Source of the DNA: JBDIAR01 sp039812545
GTDB taxonomy: Bacteria > Actinomycetota > Actinomycetes > Actinomycetales > Dermatophilaceae
Length of the DNA: 21,809 nucleotides
Assembly: GCA_039812545.1 (NCBI GenBank)
Contig: JBDIAR010000032.1
Coordinates: 1-21,809, forward strand
Direction: 5' to 3'
Translations under genes and position numbers: made by a program
The notes under the pieces: generated by a model
What the model was told of the DNA's origin: nothing
The model's database searches: none
Seen by the model: only the letters and a program-made list of their open reading frames with translations
Shown: piece after piece, positions 7,540-15,353 of the stretch
Layout: each line of letters begins with the position of its first letter
Position numbering within the stretch: the first letter of the stretch is position 1

Positions 7540-8175
7540 GTGGACCCGAAGACCACCGCAGTCGTCCTCATCGAGTTCCAGAACGACTTCACCACCGATG
7601 GCGGTGCGCTGCACGGCGCGGTCGCCGACTCCATGGCGGCCACCAATATGTTGGCGAACTCCGCGCAGGTCGCCGCCGCCGCCCGGGACGCCGGGGCCGC
7701 GGTCATCCACGTCCCCATCGAATTCGCCCCCGGTTACGGCGAGATCACCAACCACCCGTATGGCATTCTCAAGGGCGTCGTCGACTCCAATGCCTTCGTC
7801 AAGGGTGGCTGGGGGGCCGCGATCACCGACGAGATGGCGCCGGCAGAGGGCGACATCGTGGTCGAGGGCAAGCGGGGACTCGACGCGTTCGGCAGCACGA
7901 ATCTCGACTTCATCTTGCGCAGCAAGGGGATTCAGACCGTGGCGTTGGCCGGCTTCCTGACGAACTGCTGCGTCGAATCCACCATGCGATCGGCATACGA
8001 GAGGGGTTTCGACGTGGTGACGCTGACCGACTGCGTGGCCGCGACGAGCGCCGAAGAGCACCAGAACGCCGTCACCTACGACTACCCGATGTTCTCTCGG
8101 CCGATGAGCGGCACCGAGTTCGTCGGCCGGCTCGCGGGTCAGGGCGACGGCGGGGACACCAGTCGCGGCTACTGA
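7540..8175 (+). CDS. Isochorismatase-family cysteine hydrolase
   Basis: A cytoplasmic hydrolase of 211 residues from the isochorismatase-like superfamily. The usual catalytic triad is visible: Asp16 in Ile-Glu-Phe-Gln-Asn-Asp, Lys111 in Glu-Gly-Lys-Arg-Gly, and Cys144 in Gly-Phe-Leu-Thr-Asn-Cys-Cys-Val-Glu-Ser-Thr. Relatives hydrolyse nicotinamide, N-carbamoylsarcosine, ureidoacrylate, biuret or isochorismate, and the substrate here is not evident. The GTG start at 7540 is supported by GGAGGTG at 7529-7535. The gene stands alone on the plus strand, and its last 7 bases overlap the end of the convergent ABC gene. Confidence 0.88.
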   Translation: MDPKTTAVVLIEFQNDFTTDGGALHGAVADSMAATNMLANSAQVAAAARDAGAAVIHVPIEFAPGYGEITNHPYGILKGVVDSNAFVKGGWGAAITDEMAPAEGDIVVEGKRGLDAFGSTNLDFILRSKGIQTVALAGFLTNCCVESTMRSAYERGFDVVTLTDCVAATSAEEHQNAVTYDYPMFSRPMSGTEFVGRLAGQGDGGDTSRGY

Positions 8176-9140
8176 GCGCGGTCGGTCCGCCCGCGACGAC
8201 CGGCGGCATACAGGGTGCGCACGACCTCCTCGATCTGCGGTTCCTCGATCGAAAGGTCCCGCACCTCGGCATGGCCGGACACGGCGGCGAGCAACTCCGC
8301 CGCGCTGATCCTGGCCGGGTCGAAGGCGAGCCGCTGACGCAGCCCGTCCGATTCGGCGCCGAGGAAACGCACTCCCCGCATCCCCAGATCGCCGAGTTCG
8401 GGGGTCGGTTCGGCCAGGTCCACGACGAGCACCCGGCCGAGTCCAGCCTGAGCCGCCAACCCGGGCAGCGTCCCGTCGTAGGCGAGTGTCCCGTGATCGA
8501 CGAGCAGGACTCGCTCGCAAAGGCGTTCGATGTCCCCCATGTCGTGCGTCGTGAGGAAGAGCGTGGTGCCGTATGCCGTCCGCTCGCCGATGAGGAACTC
8601 CCGCAGGCGCTGCTTGGACAACACGTCGAGCCCGATGGTCGGTTCGTCGAGGATGACCAACTCCGGGCGGTGCAACAGAGCGGCGGCGACCTCCGCGCGC
8701 ATCCGCTGGCCGAGGGACAGCTGGCGGACCGGTTGGTCGAGGAAATCGGCCAGTTCGAGGCGATCGACCAATTCGGTGATGCGAGAGTCGCGTTCGGCGG
8801 GCGTGAGCCGATGGATGGCCGCGAGGATGTCGAAGGACTCACGAGTGGGCAGGTCCCACCACAGCTGGGAGCGTTGGCCGAAGACCACTCCGACGCGGCG
8901 GGTCAAGGGAATCCGCTCGCGCAGCGGATCGAGACCGCAGGTTCGCACCGAGCCGGACGACGGTGTCAGGATCCCCATGAGCATCTTGATCGTCGTCGAC
9001 TTGCCGGCCCCGTTGGCGCCGATATAGCCGACGGCGGATCCCGCGCCGACGTCAAAGGTCATGTCCCCGACAGCGCGCAGGGGTGGCTGCCCGCGCCGAC
9101 GGAAGTCCCGGGTCAACCCGCGTGCCTCGATGATCGCCAT
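8169..9140 (-). CDS. ABC-2 type transporter ATP-binding protein (COG4586-like)
   Basis: This is the 323-residue ATPase subunit of an exporter-type ABC transporter. Walker A GANGAGKST is at 41-49, the Q-loop Gln at 89, the signature LSLGQ at 141-145, Walker B LVILDE at 161-166 and the H-loop His at 199. A C-terminal extension of about 100 residues is typical of this subgroup. ATG 9140 shares one base with the TGA of the upstream permease gene (TGATG), so translation is coupled. The order of two permeases then an ATPase matches the uncharacterised COG3694/COG4587/COG4586 systems common in actinobacteria and firmicutes. The cargo is unknown. The stop overlaps the end of the convergent hydrolase gene. 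Confidence 0.92.
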   Translation of the reverse strand: MAIIEARGLTRDFRRRGQPPLRAVGDMTFDVGAGSAVGYIGANGAGKSTTIKMLMGILTPSSGSVRTCGLDPLRERIPLTRRVGVVFGQRSQLWWDLPTRESFDILAAIHRLTPAERDSRITELVDRLELADFLDQPVRQLSLGQRMRAEVAAALLHRPELVILDEPTIGLDVLSKQRLREFLIGERTAYGTTLFLTTHDMGDIERLCERVLLVDHGTLAYDGTLPGLAAQAGLGRVLVVDLAEPTPELGDLGMRGVRFLGAESDGLRQRLAFDPARISAAELLAAVSGHAEVRDLSIEEPQIEEVVRTLYAAGRRGRTDRAQ

Positions 9141-9973
9141 CAGCCGCCTCCGCTCTGGTAGTGCCGGGATCCCCATCGCCAGAGCAAGAGGGCGACCGCC
9201 CACACCCACAGCGCCGCGAACGGAGCGCACCAGGCCAGCCAGGCGGGGAACCAGTCCGGACCAGGCAGGCCGAGTAGGGCGATCGTGGGCAGATAGGCGA
9301 CGAAGGTCACCGGGAAGACCCAGCCGAAGACGACCCGCAGGGCGGGTGTGAACACCGTCAACGGCTGCCCGGCCGCGTAGCTGCCGCCGTAGGTGAACGC
9401 GTTGCAGAACTCGGGGGCGTTGACCAGGAAGAACTGCAACGACCCGGCCCAGACGAACAACCCGGCGAAGATCGCGGTGCCGGAGGGGATGGTCAGGGCC
9501 AGCAGCGCGAGGTTCGGCGCGGTGAGCGGCGCCCCGGATTGGGCGAATCCGTAGACCAGGCAGGCGATCCCGACCGACAGACGACCGAGGCGGCGCAGCG
9601 AGATCTCGCTGGTCAGCAACTGCAGCAGCACCGGCTGGGGTCGTAGGTAGAACGCCTCCAGCCGGCCCTCCCGCAGGTAGACCGGGATGGTGTCCAGATG
9701 CCCGACGAACAGATCGGCCAGCGACCACGACACATTAGCGATCCCGAAGAGCAGGATCATCGCGTTCAGGGTCAAGCCGCCGAACGAGGTGAGCTGGTGC
9801 ACGATGACCCACATCTCGGCGAACTCGACAACGCCGATGAGAACCGCGCTGACGAGGTCGAGTGCGAAGGACAGCGGATAGGCGCGCTGCGAGCGCAGCC
9901 TCGACCCGAGCACCGCCCGGTAGGGCGCGAGCCGGCTCGGTCGCGTCTGCTGTTGCGTCAGCGTCTCAGCCAC
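9140..9973 (-). CDS. ABC-2 family transporter permease (second permease)
   Basis: A polytopic membrane protein of 277 residues with about six hydrophobic segments, after a short polar N terminus containing a Gln-Gln-Gln run. It resembles the ABC-2 permeases (DUF990/COG3694 type) that pair with COG4586 ATPases. I place the start at GTG 9973. The frame is open to 10144, but that extension is Arg/Ser-rich out-of-frame sequence from the upstream gene. The start overlaps the end of the first permease gene by 8 bp and the stop overlaps the ATPase start by 1 bp, which argues for a single polycistronic message. Confidence 0.85.
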   Translation of the reverse strand: MAETLTQQQTRPSRLAPYRAVLGSRLRSQRAYPLSFALDLVSAVLIGVVEFAEMWVIVHQLTSFGGLTLNAMILLFGIANVSWSLADLFVGHLDTIPVYLREGRLEAFYLRPQPVLLQLLTSEISLRRLGRLSVGIACLVYGFAQSGAPLTAPNLALLALTIPSGTAIFAGLFVWAGSLQFFLVNAPEFCNAFTYGGSYAAGQPLTVFTPALRVVFGWVFPVTFVAYLPTIALLGLPGPDWFPAWLAWCAPFAALWVWAVALLLWRWGSRHYQSGGG

Positions 9974-10772
9974 CCTGGACCACCAGCTTCCGATGCCCGG
10001 CACGCAACATCGCCCGGCCCAGTGCCGCCATTGTCGCCACCCACGCGAGCTGAATTCCGATGGTGCGCAACGCGTCGGTCCCGGTGACATAGCCGCCGAG
10101 CACGTCGATGACGGACTGGAACATCGCCGGGAACGGAGTGGCATACACCAGGGTGCGCAGCCAGTCCGGCAGCATCGCCAACGGGACGAACAGCCCCGCG
10201 AAGAAGCCGCACACGATCATGTAGAGGTTGTTGAAACCGCGCGTCTCCACGACCCAGAACGACAGCAACTCCAACGCCATCCGGCAGCAGTACGACAGCG
10301 TGATCCCGAGCAGCAGGCTGATCGCGCCCAGCGCGAGTGTCACCGGATCGAGCGGCACGGTGTACCTGGTGACCAGCCAGCCGATCGCCAGCGTCGGGAA
10401 CATCCGCGGCAGCATGGCATACGCGGCACGACCGAGATCCTCACACCAGTAAGCCAATTGGATGTCCACGGGACGGGTGTAGTCGACCGCGATGTCGCCG
10501 GTGCGCACCCGGCCGGCCAGCACGGGGGTCGGGAAGAGGTTGATGACGCCGAGCAGGCCCTGCCCCAGCCAGACGTATGCCGCCATGCCGCGGGCGTCGT
10601 ACCCGGCGATCGCGCCGCCGGCTGCGCCCACGGCATACAGCAGGATCGCCGAGCGGATCAGGCCGAAGACGCTATTGGTGACCACCCCGGCGGCCAGGGC
10701 GAGCCGGTACGTCGCCCGGCTGCGCAGCCCCGCCCGCACGAGGACCGGGTACGGGGAGGGGGAGAGGCGCAC
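9966..10772 (-). CDS. ABC-2 family transporter permease (first permease)
   Basis: A membrane protein of 268 residues with about six hydrophobic segments, including a Leu-Gly-Ala-Ile-Ser-Leu-Leu-Leu-Gly segment and a strongly apolar C-terminal third. The Pro-Val-Asp-Ile-Gln-Leu stretch after the second segment is typical of COG4587-like permeases. It is the first gene of the three-gene exporter operon and would form a heterodimeric channel with the next permease. The start is a GTG at 10772; no strong Shine-Dalgarno is visible and no other in-frame start nearby is better. The PspC-domain gene lies 12 bp upstream on the same strand and could be co-transcribed. Confidence 0.85.
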   Translation of the reverse strand: MRLSPSPYPVLVRAGLRSRATYRLALAAGVVTNSVFGLIRSAILLYAVGAAGGAIAGYDARGMAAYVWLGQGLLGVINLFPTPVLAGRVRTGDIAVDYTRPVDIQLAYWCEDLGRAAYAMLPRMFPTLAIGWLVTRYTVPLDPVTLALGAISLLLGITLSYCCRMALELLSFWVVETRGFNNLYMIVCGFFAGLFVPLAMLPDWLRTLVYATPFPAMFQSVIDVLGGYVTGTDALRTIGIQLAWVATMAALGRAMLRAGHRKLVVQGG

Positions 10773-10784
10773 AACCGAGGGAGC

Positions 10785-11075
10785 TTAGCCCTGTGGGTGG
10801 TCCGGCGCCAGCGGGGCGGGGTCCTCGGGTGCCGAGGGCGTGGTCGGGTTCGGTGCCGGGAAGCGGCCGTCGTCGGGCATCGCCATCCAGAGCAGCAGGT
10901 AGAGGATCGCCTGACTGCCGGGCAGGACGATCGAGAGGATGAAGGCCAGTCGGACCATGCCGGTGGACACGCCGAGTTTGCGGGCCAGGCCAGAGCAGAC
11001 GCCGGCGAGCACGCGATCGTCGAGCGGGCGCTGCATACCGGATTCGGCGAAGGAACGTTGCAGGGAGGTGAGCAT
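10785..11075 (-). CDS. PspC domain-containing protein
   Basis: A small protein of 96 residues. A PspC domain covers about residues 13-68: an Arg-Pro-Leu-Asp-Asp-Arg-Val-Leu-Ala-Gly-Val-Cys-Ser-Gly-Leu-Ala motif, an amphipathic helix, then one or two membrane segments ending in a Leu-Leu-Leu-Trp-Met-Ala-Met-Pro motif. The tail is Pro-rich and probably disordered. PspC proteins act in membrane-stress responses and can bind PspA-like partners; no psp partner gene is seen here. The start could be ATG 11075 (chosen, with GGAG just upstream) or GTG 11090. Confidence 0.85.
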   Translation of the reverse strand: MLTSLQRSFAESGMQRPLDDRVLAGVCSGLARKLGVSTGMVRLAFILSIVLPGSQAILYLLLWMAMPDDGRFPAPNPTTPSAPEDPAPLAPDHPQG

Positions 11076-11200
11076 GGCTCCACTGTGCACGCCGGGCGCG
11101 GCCGGCCGCCATGGGGGTCGTCCCGGAGTGAGCCCTGAGCCGGCCCGGGGTCAGACCCGAGCGCAGCCGTGAGGGCGGTGCGTCGGCGAGATGAGCGCGA

Positions 11201-11225
11201 CCCCCCTCTCGGCGGGAGAGGGGGG
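11201..11225 (-). terminator. Second terminator stem-loop (C/G run)
   Basis: A perfect 10-bp stem pairs a C6-TCTC arm (11201-11210) with a GAGA-G6 arm (11216-11225) around a 5-nt loop. It lies downstream of a larger hairpin after the DUF1116 gene, so it is a back-up terminator or a barrier between the catabolic operon and the PspC gene. Confidence 0.6.
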
Positions 11226-11233
11226 CCGCTGGT

Positions 11234-11274
11234 GTGCCGGGGAAGCGCGGTGGGTGGGGAGTCTTCCCCGGCAC
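11234..11274 (-). terminator. Strong stem-loop terminator of the DUF1116 operon
   Basis: GTGCCGGGGAAG (11234-11245) and CTTCCCCGGCAC (11263-11274) form a perfect 12-bp stem with a 17-nt loop. It lies 21 bp past the DUF1116 stop. No U-run follows, as is usual for high-GC actinobacterial terminators. Confidence 0.7.
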
Positions 11275-11295
11275 GTCTTTGGGGTGGTCGCCTCG

Positions 11296-12738
11296 TCAGC
11301 TCGCGGGGCATTCCTGCGCGAGGGCTGCGACGGCGGCGGTGAAGCACTCGGCCGGCGGGTTGACCAGGCCGGCGCCCACCTGTCCGACGCCGGCGACTGC
11401 GCCGGCCATACCGGTGTTGATCTGCGGGAGTATGCCGGTCCGGCATACCTTGACGACGTCGATCCCGACGGGCACCCCCCGGAACTCCAGGATCGGGATC
11501 TGCCAGGTGGGGTGTTCGCCCGTGGTGATCTCGTACATCGAGCGAGTGGTGGCCAGGGCGAAGGCGGCGTCTCCGCCGACGAGGCGCACGATCGCAGGCG
11601 CGGTCGCCATCGCGAAGCCGCCGATACCGGCGGTCTCGGTGATGGCGGAGTCGCCGATGTCGGGGTTCGCGTCGTCCGGGCCGTACGAGCCGAGGTAGAG
11701 GCCCTCCGGCTTGGCGGCCGGCCCGGTGAACCACCGGTCGCCGGTCCCGGCGGTCTGGATGCCGAAGTCGGTCCCGTTGCGGGCCATCGTCACCACGATG
11801 GTGGCGCCGGGGATGCCCTTGGCGGCCATCGTCGCCAGCTTGCTGGCCGGCATGGTGAGGTTGAGCGCGAAGTGGTCGTTGGAGCCGACGAAGCGCACGA
11901 CGTCGGCGAGGTCCGACGTGGGGACGTCGGCGGCGACGAGCGCCGGCAGCACCTCCCGCAGCCACATCAACGTGCCGGCCCGGTTGCGGTTGTGGCCCTC
12001 GTCGCCCATCTGCAGCATCTGCGCCATGATCGCCTTGACGTCGATCGGGCCGGTTGCCCGCACGGCTTGCGCGAGGGCCGGGCCGAGGACGGCGGACATC
12101 CAGTGCAGGCGGTCGATGACGGCGGGTTCGTAGGCGCCGTACCGCAGGACCTTGCCCAGGCCCTCGTTGAGCGAACACCAGGCGGTGTTGCCGTGGACGG
12201 GGTCGCGCAGCTCGAGCATCCACATCGACGGGCTGACCACACCGGCCATCGGGCCGACCGCGTCGTGGTGGTGGCACGGGTCGAGGTGCATTGCGCCGGA
12301 GGCCAATTGGCGTTCGGCGTCCTCGGGGGTCTCCGCGAGGCCCTCGAAGAGCATCGCGCCGACGAGCGCGCCGCGCATCGGGCCGGACGCGCGCTCCCAC
12401 TCGATGGGCGGGCCGGCGTGCAGGAACGAACCCTTGGTCAGGCCGAGGGCTTCGGCGGCCGGGCGGACGTCGACGAGTTCGGCGCCGGCGGCGGTCATCC
12501 GGGCGAACGCCTCGGCGTTGGCGGCGGTCCGGCGGGCGTCGGCCATCAAGGTGGCCAGCGCCGGGCCGGTTCCCTCCATCGGCGGGCGCCAGTCGACCTC
12601 TGCGATCTCGACGGCCTGGTCGCGCAGGGCCTGGGCGAAGATCGGGGCGCCGGCGGTGGCGACCCGGGGTTCGGTGCCGAGCAGGCCGCGCAGGGGCTCG
12701 GAGTGGGTGGTCGGGACGGAGGTTGCGGGGGAGGTCAT
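11296..12738 (-). CDS. allG: DUF1116 protein (YlbE/AllG-like), predicted oxamate carbamoyltransferase subunit
   Basis: A 480-residue protein of the DUF1116/YlbE family. Family hallmarks include an Asp-Pro-Cys-His-His-His block near 185, a Met-Gly-Asp-Glu-Gly-His-Asn-Arg-Asn motif, a Thr-Met-Ala-Arg-Asn-Gly-Thr block, and a C-terminal Asn-Thr-Gly-Met-Ala-Gly stretch. In E. coli this family (AllG) with FdrA (AllF) and a DUF2877 protein (AllH) is reported to form oxamate carbamoyltransferase, which interconverts oxalurate plus phosphate with oxamate plus carbamoyl phosphate. Here all three are consecutive. ATG 12738 has GAGAGGAG about 9 nt upstream and lies 13 bp after the fdrA stop. The frame stays open upstream, but that stretch is fdrA antiphase sequence. 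The family is clear; the reaction is carried over from E. coli. Confidence 0.88.
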   Translation of the reverse strand: MTSPATSVPTTHSEPLRGLLGTEPRVATAGAPIFAQALRDQAVEIAEVDWRPPMEGTGPALATLMADARRTAANAEAFARMTAAGAELVDVRPAAEALGLTKGSFLHAGPPIEWERASGPMRGALVGAMLFEGLAETPEDAERQLASGAMHLDPCHHHDAVGPMAGVVSPSMWMLELRDPVHGNTAWCSLNEGLGKVLRYGAYEPAVIDRLHWMSAVLGPALAQAVRATGPIDVKAIMAQMLQMGDEGHNRNRAGTLMWLREVLPALVAADVPTSDLADVVRFVGSNDHFALNLTMPASKLATMAAKGIPGATIVVTMARNGTDFGIQTAGTGDRWFTGPAAKPEGLYLGSYGPDDANPDIGDSAITETAGIGGFAMATAPAIVRLVGGDAAFALATTRSMYEITTGEHPTWQIPILEFRGVPVGIDVVKVCRTGILPQINTGMAGAVAGVGQVGAGLVNPPAECFTAAVAALAQECPAS

Positions 12739-12751
12739 CTGGGGGCTCCTC

Positions 12752-14272
12752 TCACGACGCTGCGAGCAGGTCGAGGGCGCGCCGCGTGGCCGCGGCGTTG
12801 GACAGGTAGACCTCGGCACCGGCCGCGGCCAGGACGCGAGCGCTGCGGTCCAGGCCCTGCGGATCGCCCTCGACGCCGACGAGGGCGACGACGACGGGCA
12901 GGGTTCGGGCGGGGTCGGAGTCGGCGGCTGCGGTTCGGGCGGCGCGGATCGAGTCGGCCAGTTCGCCGGCCGGATCCGGGTGGCTGCCATAACCGAGGAC
13001 CAGGTCGAGCAGCAGAACGCCACAGGTCGGATCGGCGGCCTCGGTGGCGATCCGGCTCAACCGCAGGGTCGGGTCGATCATCGGGTGGGGGCGCCCCCGG
13101 GTCATCTCGTCGTCGCCCATGTCCAGCACCGTATGCGTGGGCGCGTCACCGGGGGTGAGGGCCAGGTCGGGGCTCAGCGGGATATTGGACCGGATGGGAC
13201 CGAGGCGTTCGGCGGCGATGAGCATCGCTTCGTCGGCGAGGGTTCCGCCGACGAAGATGCCCCGCAGGAAGCGCGGGTCGGTGGACGAGGCGGGTTCGGC
13301 GGGCGAGGCATCGAGGACCGAGCCGTCCTCCGGGAGCCATCTCGACCACTGTGGGACCTCGTGCCCCAGCGCGGTGAGGGCGCTTTCCACGGCGGTCGTC
13401 AGGTCCGGGCGTCCGGGACCGAGGGTGGCCCAATGGACCGGCGTGGACAGTGTCGCGACGTACTCCTCCAGGTCGGCCAGGACCTCGGCGGCCGGCGGCT
13501 TGGAGACGACGATGATCGCGGTGGTCTGCGGGTCGGCGTCCAACGCGGCCAATGCTGCCCGGGTCGACCGGGCGCCGACCGCCGCGCTGAGGTCACGGCC
13601 ACCCACGCCCAGGCAGTGGCTGACCCCGACGCCGGCGGCTTCGAGCAGACACATCACCTGCTGGGCCCCGGTCCCGGAGGCGGCGACCATGCCGATCGCG
13701 CCGGGCCGCACCGCGTTGGCAAAACCGAGGGCGACCCCCGACACGACGGCCGTCCCACAGTCCGGCCCCATGACCAGCACGTCGTGGTGGGCGGCGGCGT
13801 CCTTGAGGGCGATCTCCTGGTCGACCGAGACATTGTCCGAAAAGAGCATGACCGACAGGCCCGACTCGACGGCGTCCATCGCCTCGACGAAGGCGTGCTC
13901 GCCCGGGACCGAGATCAACGCGAGGTCCGCGTGGTGGGCCGCCACGGCCATCGTGCGCGCCGGAGCGGCTTCGCCGGTCCCCGACGCCGACCGGGCCGCC
14001 GCCTTCAACGCCGCGAGCGCCGCGTCCAAGGCGGTTCTGGCATCCGCGAGGGCGCCCTCGTCGGCGGCGCGCAAAGCCACCACGAGGTCGTTGGGGGAGA
14101 CGGTGTCGGGGACGTCGAAGCCGAGGTCGCGGATCATTCCCACGTTGAGGTCGGTTCCCATACCGATCATCGCGTCGGTGACTCCGGCAGTCCCGCGCAC
14201 GCTCTGGGAAACCTGCATCAGGCTCACCGAGTCGTAGTACGCGCCACTGCGTACCTCGACGTGATCCGTCAT
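12752..14272 (-). CDS. fdrA: FdrA (AllF-like), acyl-CoA synthetase-fold subunit of oxamate carbamoyltransferase
   Basis: A 506-residue protein with the succinyl-CoA-synthetase-like architecture of FdrA. The N-terminal block Arg-Ser-Gly-Ala-Tyr-Tyr-Asp-Ser-Val is family-specific. A CoA-binding-like domain carries Gly-Pro-Asp-Cys-Gly-Thr and Ala-Ala-Ser-Gly-Thr-Gly-Ala-Gln-Gln, followed by Gly-Val-Gly-Gly-Arg-Asp-Leu. The C-terminal third resembles the ligase domain. FdrA was named for suppressing FtsH defects and is now reported as AllF of oxamate carbamoyltransferase. ATG 14272 is backed by AAGGAGG with a 5-nt spacer. The gene sits between the DUF2877 and DUF1116 genes on one strand, matching the complex. 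It is shorter than E. coli FdrA (about 555 residues). Confidence 0.9.
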   Translation of the reverse strand: MTDHVEVRSGAYYDSVSLMQVSQSVRGTAGVTDAMIGMGTDLNVGMIRDLGFDVPDTVSPNDLVVALRAADEGALADARTALDAALAALKAAARSASGTGEAAPARTMAVAAHHADLALISVPGEHAFVEAMDAVESGLSVMLFSDNVSVDQEIALKDAAAHHDVLVMGPDCGTAVVSGVALGFANAVRPGAIGMVAASGTGAQQVMCLLEAAGVGVSHCLGVGGRDLSAAVGARSTRAALAALDADPQTTAIIVVSKPPAAEVLADLEEYVATLSTPVHWATLGPGRPDLTTAVESALTALGHEVPQWSRWLPEDGSVLDASPAEPASSTDPRFLRGIFVGGTLADEAMLIAAERLGPIRSNIPLSPDLALTPGDAPTHTVLDMGDDEMTRGRPHPMIDPTLRLSRIATEAADPTCGVLLLDLVLGYGSHPDPAGELADSIRAARTAAADSDPARTLPVVVALVGVEGDPQGLDRSARVLAAAGAEVYLSNAAATRRALDLLAAS

Positions 14273-14337
14273 GGCGTCCTCCTTGGTCTGGTGCGGTCGG
14301 TGGTGTGGTGTGGCTGCGGCAGTCGAAGCGCCGCCGG

Positions 14338-15318
14338 TCACGGCGGGCTCAGCGCCGCACAAGTGGCATGTATGCCGGTCAAGATGTCGGTGCCGCTGCT
14401 GTGGCCGATCCGGCGGACCTGGTCCACCGCACCGGCGAGGGTGGTCAGGTAGTCCCGGGAATCGCCTCGGGAATCGCCCTGTGAATCGCCTTGTGAATCG
14501 CCCCGACGGTCCCGATCCCCCCGGGAGGCCTGGCGGGCCCGGGTCGGCCGCCCGAGCAGACGCAACAGGTCGACGACCTGCGGCACGGCATACCCGAGCA
14601 GGGCGGCGTCGAGCAGTTGGGCGGACAGGTCGTTGGTCGCCCCGAGGCGAGGGCGCACCGTCGCAGTGAGGGCGTCCAGGCGGTCGCCCTCACCGAGGAG
14701 CCGGAGGGTGAGCGCGATGCCGCACAGTACGTCGTCGCCGCTCGGGGTCGACCCCGGCCCGAGGCCGAGGAGGGCGGCGACGGCCGCGTCGAGTTCGGCC
14801 GTCGCACCGCTCGCCCAGGGGTCGACGGCGACGACGGCCACGGCACCGGCATACAGGTCGAGTCCCACCGCCAACGCAGCATCGGCGCGTCGCGGTGGCG
14901 CGGAGTTCTCGGCCAGTCGACGGGCCGCCGCGCCGGGGTCGGCGGCCGCGATCCGGGCGACGGCGGACGGGCGCCAGTGCCGGACTGGCACGACCCGCCA
15001 CGAACCCATGGCCAGTCCGGTCGCGTCGAGGCGGACGGTGTCCCCGGGGACGACCGGCCACGGCTCGGCCGTGGCCACCCGCCAGCCATTGGGGAGTTGC
15101 AGGGCTTGGGGACGTAAGAGCGGCAGGATGCGGTGGACCGATTCCTGACCGGGGGCCTGCGAAGGGAAGCCCAGGTAGCACGCGAGCGGACCGGCGTCGA
15201 GGACGACGCCATCGCCCCAACGGATCGCGGACGGCGTCAAGGGGGACGCCGCGGCGGGGACGACCCGCTGCGCCGTCACTCCCGGCGTTGACGCGACCGG
15301 CCGCAAGAGGGTGGGCAC
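14338..15318 (-). CDS. allH: DUF2877 protein (YlbF/AllH-like), predicted oxamate carbamoyltransferase subunit
   Basis: A 326-residue protein of the DUF2877 family. The signature Gly-Leu-Gly-Pro-Gly-Ser-Thr-Pro-Ser-Gly-Asp-Asp-Val-Leu-Cys-Gly lies in the second half and a C-terminal Gly-His-Ser-Ser-Gly-Thr-Asp motif closes the family domain. The E. coli relative (AllH) is about 270 residues. Part of the extra length is a low-complexity insert at 272-287 made of Gly-Asp-Ser-Gln/Arg repeats. It is the first gene of the three-gene operon. The start is taken as GTG 15318. No Shine-Dalgarno is visible, and a TACGTT hexamer ends 6 nt before the GTG, so the operon could be leaderless (inference). It is divergent from the PucR regulator with a gap of only 35 bp. 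Confidence 0.85.
   Translation of the reverse strand: MPTLLRPVASTPGVTAQRVVPAAASPLTPSAIRWGDGVVLDAGPLACYLGFPSQAPGQESVHRILPLLRPQALQLPNGWRVATAEPWPVVPGDTVRLDATGLAMGSWRVVPVRHWRPSAVARIAAADPGAAARRLAENSAPPRRADAALAVGLDLYAGAVAVVAVDPWASGATAELDAAVAALLGLGPGSTPSGDDVLCGIALTLRLLGEGDRLDALTATVRPRLGATNDLSAQLLDAALLGYAVPQVVDLLRLLGRPTRARQASRGDRDRRGDSQGDSQGDSRGDSRDYLTTLAGAVDQVRRIGHSSGTDILTGIHATCAALSPP
14459..14502 (-). repeat. Tandem 12-bp repeat coding for Gly-Asp-Ser-x units
   Basis: GAATCGCC recurs at 14459, 14471, 14483 and 14495 with an exact 12-bp period. On the coding strand each unit gives Gly-Asp-Ser followed by Gln or Arg. It preserves the frame of the DUF2877 gene. Confidence 0.85.
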
Positions 15319-15353
15319 ACCAGGAACGTAACCGGCCGGGCTACCATGCCGTC

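Noticed and set aside
7540..8175. The cysteine hydrolase as a member of the ureide module (ureidoacrylate or biuret type)
   Set aside because: It lies more than 3 kb away, on the far side of an exporter operon, and no residue pattern I can see fixes that substrate.
12152..14452. A 766-residue plus-strand open frame opposite fdrA and DUF1116
   Set aside because: It covers parts of two well-supported minus-strand genes and has no recognisable domain.
14459..14502. The 12-bp tandem copies as a CRISPR-like array
   Set aside because: The period is far too short, there are no spacers, and the repeat lies in frame inside a coding sequence.
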